Shown here: positions 5,708-11,353 of the stretch, one piece after another
Position numbering within the stretch: position 1 is the stretch's first letter
Layout: each line of letters begins with the position of its first letter
NCBI GenBank assembly: GCA_038245795.1
Contig: JBBRSC010000083.1
Coordinates: 1 to 12,440, forward strand
Source of the DNA: JBBRSC01 sp038245795
GTDB taxonomy: Bacteria > Actinomycetota > Acidimicrobiia > Acidimicrobiales > Microtrichaceae
Direction of reading: 5' to 3'
Length of the DNA: 12,440 bases
Made by a program: the position numbers and the translations under genes
Notes under the pieces: generated by a model
What the model saw: the letters and a program-made list of their open reading frames with translations, nothing else
Databases searched by the model: none
Told to the model about the DNA's origin: nothing

Positions 5708-6826
5708 TCAGGGCAGCGCCAAGCGGACGATCTTTCGGATCACACTGCCGAACTGTCGGGAGAACGAACCCGTGTTGTAAGGCACGTCGTAGCGGGCGCA
5801 GATCTCTCGAACCTTCGGGGCGATCTCGACGTATCGGTTGGCTGGGAGATCCGGGAAGAGATGGTGCTCGATCTGGTGATTGAGGTTGCCGGACATGATG
5901 TTCATGACTGCGCCGCCCGTGAAGTTGGCAGAGCCCATGATCTGGCGCCGGTACCAGTCCCCACGCGTCTCGTTCTCCACGACGTCGGGATCGAAATACG
6001 TCACCTCATCAGGAAAGTGCCCGCAGAAGATCACTGAGAACGACCAGAGGTTGCGCATCAGGTTCGCGGCGGCAGCACCCGAGATCGACGCTGCGACCGA
6101 CGGCAGCCCCAACGGTATGGCCAGTGCCGGAACGGCCACGTAATCCTTGAGCACCTGCGAACGGATCTTGGTGAACGTCTCCCGAAGCTTGGGTGCGATC
6201 TTGGACAGTGTGACCTTTTCGCCCGATTGCAGATCCGATTCGGCGTCGTGGAACCCGACGCCGTACTCGAAGAACGTTGCCAACAACACGAAGATCGCCG
6301 GCTGCGCGAGATGGACGGGATGCCACGCTTGTTGGTCGTCGACCCGCAGGATTCCGTAGCCGATGTCACGGTCCATGCCGCGCACATTGGTCCACTGATG
6401 ATGCATGTGATTGTGGGTGTGCTTCCACTGCGACGACGGGCACACGTTGTCCCATTCCCAGGACGTCGAGTGGATCTGCGGATCGAGCATCCAATCGAAT
6501 TGACCGTGCATCACGTTGTGCCCGATCTCCATGTTCTCGAGGATCTTCGCGACACCCAACATCGCAGTTCCCGCCACCCATGCCGGCGGAAAGATGCCAG
6601 CCATGAGCGTTGCGCGGCCAGCGAGATCGAGCCGACGTTGCAGCTGGATCATTCGCCGTATGTAGTCGGCATCGTCGCCGCCGAGCGAGGAGAGAACGCC
6701 AGCCCTGACGTCGTCGAGTTCGCGACCGAATCCGGCGGCATCGAATCCGGCGGCATCGAATCCCGGAGTATCGGACGGGTCGTGCGGGACCGGGATCATG
6801 GTGGGAGCCGTGAGGGTTACGGTCAT
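5708..6826 (-). CDS. Membrane fatty acid (acyl-CoA) desaturase, DesA3-like
   Basis: A 372-residue integral-membrane di-iron desaturase that introduces a cis double bond into an acyl chain. The three histidine clusters are intact: GHNVMHG (102-108; HxxxH), KHTHNHMHHQWTN (135-147; HxxxHH) and NHQIEHHLFPDLP (316-328; Q/HxxHH). Hydrophobic segments lie at about 76-98, 172-190 and 228-270. The layout and the partner gene match the mycobacterial DesA3 (Rv3229c)/Rv3230c stearoyl-CoA delta-9 pair, but regiochemistry cannot be read from sequence. It is the second gene of an operon: the upstream reductase stop (TAA) lies inside its ribosome binding site, AAGGAG, 8 bases before the ATG, with 12 bases between the genes. 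This spacing favours coupled translation and fixes the start. Oddly, the N-terminal tail holds a small tandem repeat (GFDAAGFDAAGF, 22-33) absent from the catalytic core. Confidence 0.93.
   Translation of the reverse strand: MTVTLTAPTMIPVPHDPSDTPGFDAAGFDAAGFGRELDDVRAGVLSSLGGDDADYIRRMIQLQRRLDLAGRATLMAGIFPPAWVAGTAMLGVAKILENMEIGHNVMHGQFDWMLDPQIHSTSWEWDNVCPSSQWKHTHNHMHHQWTNVRGMDRDIGYGILRVDDQQAWHPVHLAQPAIFVLLATFFEYGVGFHDAESDLQSGEKVTLSKIAPKLRETFTKIRSQVLKDYVAVPALAIPLGLPSVAASISGAAAANLMRNLWSFSVIFCGHFPDEVTYFDPDVVENETRGDWYRRQIMGSANFTGGAVMNIMSGNLNHQIEHHLFPDLPANRYVEIAPKVREICARYDVPYNTGSFSRQFGSVIRKIVRLALP
6728..6764. repeat. 15-base tandem repeat (about 2.5 copies) inside the desaturase gene
   Basis: The unit GAATCCGGCGGCATC occurs at 6728-6742 and again without change at 6743-6757, then a partial copy starts at 6758. 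On the coding strand it encodes repeated GFDAA units near residues 22-33 of the desaturase. The unit is a multiple of three, so copy-number change would keep the frame. Confidence 0.85.
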
Positions 6827-6838
6827 GGGGAGTTCTCC

Positions 6839-7936
6839 TTAGAGATCGAGCGTGATGTTGTGGTTGGGAGTGGTGACGCAGAGCTGCACGTGGGTCCCGG
6901 CCTCGATGATCCGGCCGTCGCGCACGTCGGTGACACACCCAGCCGTCAGCGGGGTGACGCAGGTATGGCATATCCCCATGCGGCAGCCCGATGGTGGCGC
7001 GATTCCCTGGCCTTCCAGTGCGTCGAGCAGGGTCGTTCCGGACTCGACGGTCAGGTCGATCCCTGAGCTGGACAACGAGACCACGTTGACCCCGCCATCA
7101 TCCACACCGTCAGCCTTGGGTCTCGGCGCGATGCCGCTGGGGGTGAATGATTCGATGTGAAGTTGCGTTGTGTCACCTTCGCGCTCCCAGAGGTCAATCG
7201 CCCCCTGTCGCAACGACGCCGGTCCGCAGACGAACGTCTCGCGTGCCCGCCAGTCCGGGCACAGCTCCGTCATTTGGTTGATCCCGAGATGACGACCTCC
7301 CTCGTCCGTCACGACCAGTTCGAACTGGAGCCACCGGCTCCGTCGCGCGAGGTCGGCCAGCTCGTCAGCAAAGAGCAGACGGGATCGAGTTGGCACGTGA
7401 TGCACCAGCACCACATCGCGACGGTCATCCTGCTCGATTCGACGAGCGAGCTCGCGCAGCATCGCCATCACCGGAGTGATCCCGCTGCCGCCCGTGAGGC
7501 AGAGCATCGGCAACGGCTGGTCGGGCAACACGAAGTCACCGGCCGGCTCGGCCAACTGCACGATGTCTCCCACTCGGGCCGAATGAACGAGATGTGTCGA
7601 CACCGCTCCCCCGTCCACAGCCTGGACGGTGATCTCGACGAAGTCATCGGACGGGATCGACGTCAGCGAGTAGCACCGATGACATCGGACGCCGTTCACG
7701 TCGACACCAACGCTGGTGAACTGTCCGGCACGGCCCGTTGGGAACGTGCGATTGGTCTGGAATCGGATCGTCGCCGCGGTGGGCGTGTGATGCCTGATGT
7801 CCAGGATGCGACCTTTGAGCGCGCTGCCGAGAAACGGGTTGATCGCCGACAACATCGACTCCAGCTCCAGCGGCGAGGTCAAGAAGCGACCCCATCGCCG
7901 AGGTTTCCAGGGTGCTGTTCGGTCCGCCGTATTCAT
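6839..7936 (-). CDS. Ferredoxin-type oxidoreductase (FAD, NAD(P)H, 2Fe-2S), desaturase electron donor
   Basis: A 365-residue reductase in three modules. The FAD-binding barrel (about 40-140) carries RCYSLTS (87-93), the R-x-Y-S-x-T FAD motif. The NAD(P)-binding fold (about 142-262) carries GGSGITPVMAML (149-160) and a terminal FVCGP (235-239). The C-terminal plant-type 2Fe-2S domain (about 283-365) has ligands Cys318, Cys323, Cys326 and Cys353 in the expected CxxxxCxxC...C order. It should pass electrons from NAD(P)H to the desaturase encoded 12 bases downstream, as Rv3230c does for DesA3. I chose the ATG at 7936 over the in-frame GTG at 7960, because a TTGACA-type promoter (7945-7973) would start transcription almost at 7936, whereas the GTG lies inside that promoter. 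There is no Shine-Dalgarno, so a leaderless or near-leaderless transcript is expected. Confidence 0.9.
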   Translation of the reverse strand: MNTADRTAPWKPRRWGRFLTSPLELESMLSAINPFLGSALKGRILDIRHHTPTAATIRFQTNRTFPTGRAGQFTSVGVDVNGVRCHRCYSLTSIPSDDFVEITVQAVDGGAVSTHLVHSARVGDIVQLAEPAGDFVLPDQPLPMLCLTGGSGITPVMAMLRELARRIEQDDRRDVVLVHHVPTRSRLLFADELADLARRSRWLQFELVVTDEGGRHLGINQMTELCPDWRARETFVCGPASLRQGAIDLWEREGDTTQLHIESFTPSGIAPRPKADGVDDGGVNVVSLSSSGIDLTVESGTTLLDALEGQGIAPPSGCRMGICHTCVTPLTAGCVTDVRDGRIIEAGTHVQLCVTTPNHNITLDL

Positions 7937-7937
7937 A

Positions 7938-7951
7938 ACAGTAAACACTGT
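7938..7951. promoter_or_regulatory. Inverted repeat ACAGT-aaac-ACTGT, probable operator of the desaturase operon
   Basis: ACAGT (7938-7942) and ACTGT (7947-7951) form a perfect inverted repeat with a 4-base centre, ending 2 bases before the reductase ATG (minus strand). It covers the predicted -10 and transcription start, so a bound protein would block initiation. The form suits a TetR-type dimer, the kind that controls desaturase genes in other bacteria (DesT in Pseudomonas, MadR in mycobacteria), but no such regulator is in the window. Confidence 0.5.
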
Positions 7952-7973
7952 CAGTATCACCGGGGACTGTCAA
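7945..7973 (-). promoter_or_regulatory. Predicted promoter of the reductase-desaturase operon
   Basis: On the minus strand a perfect TTGACA (-35) occupies 7973-7968. After 17 bases the hexamer CAGTGT at 7950-7945 keeps the conserved second-position A and last-position T of a -10. Initiation would then fall near 7938, about 2 bases before the ATG at 7936, giving a leaderless or near-leaderless message, which is common in Actinobacteria. The -10 match is weak, as expected of a regulated promoter. Confidence 0.45.
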
Positions 7974-7986
7974 GGACTCCTCACAG

Positions 7987-7998
7987 TGACAGCTGTCA
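7987..7998. promoter_or_regulatory. Perfect 12-base palindrome TGACAGCTGTCA
   Basis: This uninterrupted palindrome lies 14 bases upstream of the -35 of the reductase-desaturase promoter. It shares the GACAG/CTGTC word with the inverted repeat at 7938-7951 and with single copies at 7967-7971 and 8016-8020. It is a candidate second operator. It also lies 139 bases before the FAS1 gene start, so it could act on that divergent gene. I see no gene in 7937-8136. Confidence 0.45.
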
Positions 7999-8136
7999 TG
8001 AATCGTGGTTCTGGGCTGTCCGCAATTCAGCGCATCCGTTTGCTTCTCAGCTGCCGAAGTACTGACACGTCCATACGGGCGGGGGGTCGGAAGTCGGCGA
8101 AGGGCTTCCACCCGCGAGACACAACTTGGAGGATCA

Positions 8137-9099
8137 ATGATCACATCAGTCAGAAAGAAGGGCGTCGCCACGCTCATCGCCGCCGCTGCGGTTTTCGCGG
8201 CGGTACCGGGAGTCGCAGGAGCGACCAACCGGCACCAACCTCGTCATCCCGAGGCGACCATCGTCGATCTCGCCGTGGCGACCCCACAGCTCTCGATCCT
8301 CGTGCAGGCAGTCCAGAAGGCCGGACTCGTCGAGACGTTGGCAGACCCCAACGCCGACTTCACTGTGTTCGCACCGACCAACGATGCGTTCGTCAAGCTG
8401 CTCGGCAAGCTCGGGCTCACGAGCCTCGATCAGATTCCCGTCGACACACTGAAGGCAGTGCTGCTCGACCATGTCACGGTTGGCTCGAACTCCTCGCGTT
8501 GGCTCTCGCTGTTCGATCGCCAGGACTGGACCGAGAACGCCATCGGCGGTCTCAAGCTCGAGTTCGACCGCTCTCCGTTGAGCGTGAACGAGGCCAACAT
8601 CACCACGGCCGATGTGCGAGCGCAGAACGGCATCATCCACATCATCGACACGGTGCTGTCCGATCCCGATCCTCGTCCCACCATTGCCGAGCTCGCGATC
8701 GCCACACCGAGCCTGTCGATCTTGACAGCCGCTGTCGTGAAGGCCGGTCTCCTTCCGGCCATCACCGATCGGGATGCCACACTCACCGTGTTCGCTCCGA
8801 CCAACGACGCCTTCGTGGCGCTGCTCGGACAGCTCGGCCTCACCAGCCTGGATCAGGTTCCAGTCGACACACTCAAGGCGATCCTGTTGGATCACATCGT
8901 GCCGAAGGAACTTGACGCCGTCGACGTCCTCGAGCGTGCCGCCCGCAAGCGCGGCGCCTGGACCCTGGGCGATCTTCGCCTGAAGTTCAAGACGTCGCCG
9001 CTGCAGGTCAACGGCGCCAACATCGTCGCCACGGACATCGAGGCAGTGAACGGCACCGTTCACGTCATCGACAAGGTCCTGTTGGATCCCCACAACTAA
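8137..9099 (+). CDS. Secreted protein with two fasciclin (FAS1) domains
   Basis: A 320-residue exported protein. A Sec signal peptide (MITSVRKKGVATLIAAAAVF and on) ends at a likely AGA site, with cleavage after about residue 29. Two FAS1 domains follow, about 42-173 and 182-315, each with the H1 core TVFAPTNDAFV (76-86 and 217-227) and the H2-type end (GIIHIIDTVL, 165-174; GTVHVIDKVL, 306-315). FAS1 domains mediate adhesion or matrix contacts, and some bacterial ones bind polysaccharide or other surface ligands; no ligand can be predicted here. The domains are close copies, with 34 of 40 residues identical across the H1 region, so the gene arose by recent internal duplication or the copies are kept alike. 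The start at 8137 is firm: GGAGG at 8128-8132 lies 4 bases before the ATG and the signal peptide begins there. The frame is open upstream to 8005, but that part does not look coding. A strong hairpin follows the stop. Confidence 0.92.
   Translation: MITSVRKKGVATLIAAAAVFAAVPGVAGATNRHQPRHPEATIVDLAVATPQLSILVQAVQKAGLVETLADPNADFTVFAPTNDAFVKLLGKLGLTSLDQIPVDTLKAVLLDHVTVGSNSSRWLSLFDRQDWTENAIGGLKLEFDRSPLSVNEANITTADVRAQNGIIHIIDTVLSDPDPRPTIAELAIATPSLSILTAAVVKAGLLPAITDRDATLTVFAPTNDAFVALLGQLGLTSLDQVPVDTLKAILLDHIVPKELDAVDVLERAARKRGAWTLGDLRLKFKTSPLQVNGANIVATDIEAVNGTVHVIDKVLLDPHN
8353..8895 (+). repeat. Diverged internal duplication of the FAS1 domain
   Basis: The stretches 8353-8472 and 8776-8895 encode 40-residue blocks that differ at only six positions. 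Both read through TVFAPTNDAFV, LGLTSLDQ and PVDTLKA to LLDH. Third-codon positions differ more than the protein does. The repeat period is 423 bases (141 residues), one FAS1 domain. Confidence 0.85.
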
Positions 9100-9113
9100 T
9101 CAGCAGCGACACT

Positions 9114-9148
9114 CGGGAGGGGATCGGTTTCGTGCCGGTCCCCTCCCG
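9114..9148 (+). terminator. Strong 14-base-pair hairpin after the FAS1 gene
   Basis: CGGGAGGGGATCGG (9114-9127) pairs with CCGGTCCCCTCCCG (9135-9148) over a 7-base loop; the only imperfection is one T-G wobble. It begins 14 bases past the stop at 9097-9099 and ends 30 bases before the next gene. No T-run follows, as is common for hairpin terminators in GC-rich actinobacteria. Confidence 0.75.
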
Positions 9149-9178
9149 ACCCGCGTCTGGTGAGCTAACACTGCACCC

Positions 9179-10741
9179 ATGACGTCTTCCATCTGTCGGT
9201 CCATGGCGATCTGCTCGGTTGCACTGTGTTCGGTAGCACTGCCCCTGGCGGCATGTTCAACCACTCGCCCCGAACCCGCCAGTTCGACCACTCCACCGAC
9301 CGTGCCCGTACCGGCTGTGCCCCGGATGGCCACGGTCGGTCCGCTGCATGTGAGCGCCGATCATCGCATCGTCGATGCCGCCGATCGGGAGGTGCTCCTG
9401 CGGGGGGTGAACATCAACGCCTGGGGTGAGTACTTCCAGGCCGACCCGAAGCTTTCACCAACGCTGCCGATCACTGCCGCTGATTGGGACGCCATGGCTG
9501 GACTGGGTTTCTCGGTGATCCGCCTGATCGTGAGTTGGTCGCGACTGGAACCGCAACGCGGCGCCTTCGATCAGGCCTACATCGAGCAGGTACGAACGGC
9601 CATCCGAGCGGCGGCCGAACGCGGGATCTCCACCATCGTCGACATGCACCAGGATGCGTGGGGGATGTTCATCGCCACTCCCCCCGGGACGGCGTGTGAG
9701 ACCGGACGGGAGGCCGCCATTGGCTGGGACGGAGCGCCGGCGTGGGCGACGCTGACCGACGGCACGAGTACGTGCCGATTGCCCGGCTTCCGAGAGGGTG
9801 CTCCAGCGGTCTCGACCGCCTTCACAAACTTCTACAACAACACAGGCGGCATCCGCGATGCGCTGGTCACCACGTGGGGTCGGTTGGCCGGAGCACTGGG
9901 GACCGAACCCGGCGTCGTGGGGTTCGATCTGTTCAACGAACCGAACCCAGCGCTTCCCGATGCCGAACAGCCCGTTCGCTACGGCGAGTTCGTTGCCGGT
10001 TCCATTGCATCGATACGTTCGGCGGAGTCGACCGCCGGGTCGCCCCGACACCTGATCCTGGTCGAACCGATCGTCGGGTTCCCACTGCCGAATCATCTTC
10101 CCTCGTTGCCAGCCATCGCCGATGCAGACCTCGTGTTCTCGCCGCACAACTACGCCGAGGCCATCGGCCCCAAGATCCTCACCATCGAGCAGACGTTCAG
10201 CGCCGATATCAAGGGTGCCGCCACCATGGCCGCCCCGATGTGGATCGGTGAATACGGATGGTGGGACACCTCCGCCGACACGCTCCCCAAGCTGGCGCGA
10301 TACGCGGCGGCGGAAGACGCAGCACGAACGGGTGGCGCCTGGTGGCAATGGCGCCAAGCGTGCGGCGATCCGCACAGCATCGGCGTTTTCGGTGGGACCC
10401 CTGGCGATCAGACCCATCTGAACAAGGTCCGCTGCCCCGACGATCAGGATCTGGGCCTCACCGAGGAGTTCGCTGCCATCGCCGGTCGGGCGTATCCCCG
10501 CGTGGCACCTGGTCGGATCACCGCGCTGGCGTCGGACTCGCATGCTGGGACCTTCTCGATGTCCGGCTCAGGAGCGACGCTCGGAGCACAGGTCGTCATC
10601 TGGATGCCGGCGTCGATGGGCAACACGGCGACGCCGTCGATGTCGGGACTCGGTGAGATGACCCGACAAACCGTTCCGGGCGGGGCCTACCTCACCGCCA
10701 ACACAACTGCCGCCGACTACTCCATCAGTCTCGCCAACTGA
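9179..10741 (+). CDS. GH5-family glycoside hydrolase lipoprotein, endoglycoceramidase-like
   Basis: A 520-residue exported retaining glycosidase of clan A, cellulase family GH5. The N-terminus holds a lipoprotein signal with lipobox LAAC (lipid Cys26), then a Thr/Pro/Ser linker (27-48). The TIM-barrel (about 55-440) shows LRGVNIN (74-80), GFSVIRLIVSWSRLEP (110-125), STIVDMHQDAWG (151-162), GFDLFNEPN (248-256) with the acid/base Glu254, FSPHNY (320-325), and WIGEYGWW (355-362) with the nucleophile Glu358. The LRGVN opening, DMHQD block and long loop before NEP resemble endoglycoceramidase-type GH5 members more than true cellulases, so a glycolipid or glycoside substrate is possible. A small C-terminal beta domain (about 441-520) completes it. 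The ATG at 9179 has no Shine-Dalgarno; a TAACACT stretch at 9166-9172 could be the -10 of a leaderless message. Its stop is 4 bases from that of the convergent downstream gene. Confidence 0.88.
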   Translation: MTSSICRSMAICSVALCSVALPLAACSTTRPEPASSTTPPTVPVPAVPRMATVGPLHVSADHRIVDAADREVLLRGVNINAWGEYFQADPKLSPTLPITAADWDAMAGLGFSVIRLIVSWSRLEPQRGAFDQAYIEQVRTAIRAAAERGISTIVDMHQDAWGMFIATPPGTACETGREAAIGWDGAPAWATLTDGTSTCRLPGFREGAPAVSTAFTNFYNNTGGIRDALVTTWGRLAGALGTEPGVVGFDLFNEPNPALPDAEQPVRYGEFVAGSIASIRSAESTAGSPRHLILVEPIVGFPLPNHLPSLPAIADADLVFSPHNYAEAIGPKILTIEQTFSADIKGAATMAAPMWIGEYGWWDTSADTLPKLARYAAAEDAARTGGAWWQWRQACGDPHSIGVFGGTPGDQTHLNKVRCPDDQDLGLTEEFAAIAGRAYPRVAPGRITALASDSHAGTFSMSGSGATLGAQVVIWMPASMGNTATPSMSGLGEMTRQTVPGGAYLTANTTAADYSISLAN

Positions 10742-10745
10742 TCGG

Positions 10746-11243
10746 TCAGGCCTCGGCCAACTCCGCCAACCGCTGCTCCCAGCCTGCCAGCATCACGCCG
10801 AAGTGATGCGGGTTGTAGACGTCCTCTTCAGAGGCGAACATCCCGTTGCCCGCATAGCGGAGGATCGTGATGTTGTACTCCTGGAAGATGCTGCCGTCGC
10901 CGGGGTCGCGCATCCGATTCCAGACCTGACAGACCACCAGCCCCTGCTCAGCATCGATCACTGACCATTCAATGGGGAAGTAGTCCATCTCGTTGCCGGG
11001 GTACTGGTCGACCATGATCGACACGATCCACTTCCGGACGGCATCGCGTCCTTCCATCACCCCGTAGAGATGTTCGTTGTAGCGACAATCCTCGGTGAAG
11101 CACTCCAGCCAGGGCTCCCAATCCTTCGTGGCCCCGGCGTGGGTAGCTGCCGCCTGGTACTTCTCGAACGCCGAAGCAATCTCCTCTCGCGTCCAGGTCG
11201 CCGACGGCGGCGCGGCTGCTGCCTCTGCCTGATCTGAACTCAT
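10746..11243 (-). CDS. SnoaL-like / NTF2-fold domain protein
   Basis: A 165-residue soluble protein with no signal peptide. After a low-complexity Ala-rich start (1-16) comes an NTF2-like alpha+beta cone: a helix with WTREEIASAFEKYQAAATHAG (17-37), W-E-P-W-L-E-C-F-T-E-D-C-R-Y (42-55), G-x-x-E-G-R-D-A-V-R-K-W (61-72), and paired strands ending in EYNITILRYAGNGMFASEEDVYNP (122-145). The pattern 'cycle of W/F...F-T-E-D...G..x.G.d.v..w' is that of SnoaL-like polyketide cyclases and related small enzymes or ligand-binding proteins; the actual substrate is unknown. I chose the ATG at 11243, 7 bases after a run of six G that can act as ribosome binding site. An in-frame ATG at 11297 would add 18 Arg-rich residues and looks less likely. 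It is convergent with the GH5 gene and divergent from the HemD-type regulator. Confidence 0.82.
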   Translation of the reverse strand: MSSDQAEAAAAPPSATWTREEIASAFEKYQAAATHAGATKDWEPWLECFTEDCRYNEHLYGVMEGRDAVRKWIVSIMVDQYPGNEMDYFPIEWSVIDAEQGLVVCQVWNRMRDPGDGSIFQEYNITILRYAGNGMFASEEDVYNPHHFGVMLAGWEQRLAELAEA

Positions 11244-11353
11244 GTCGAACCCCCCGGTGATGCGCCGGTCGAAGCGGCGATGCGCTGATCTTCGCACACG
11301 ATTCGTGACCCCGACCCGTGAAGAACGATGTGAGGTGATGCTCGCGTTGCGAG

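Noticed and set aside
7937..7960. GTG start at 7960 for the reductase (eight extra residues)
   Set aside because: The codon lies between the predicted -35 and -10, and GGAG upstream is too far away; the ATG at 7936 fits a near-leaderless message better.
7157..8065. Plus-strand open frame (302 codons) opposite the reductase
   Set aside because: It is antisense to a protein with intact FAD, NAD(P) and 2Fe-2S motifs, and it runs through the promoter region.
8005..8136. 44-codon upstream extension of the FAS1 protein
   Set aside because: The ATG at 8137 has GGAGG 4 bases upstream and begins the signal peptide; the extension looks non-coding.
8146..9093. Minus-strand open frame (315 codons) opposite the FAS1 gene
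   Set aside because: It mirrors the duplicated FAS1 sequence on the other strand, has no ribosome binding site or recognisable fold, and overlaps a well-supported gene.
9455..10543. Minus-strand open frame (362 codons) opposite the GH5 gene
   Set aside because: It is antisense to a protein with all GH5 catalytic motifs; its translation is Arg/Gly-rich filler.
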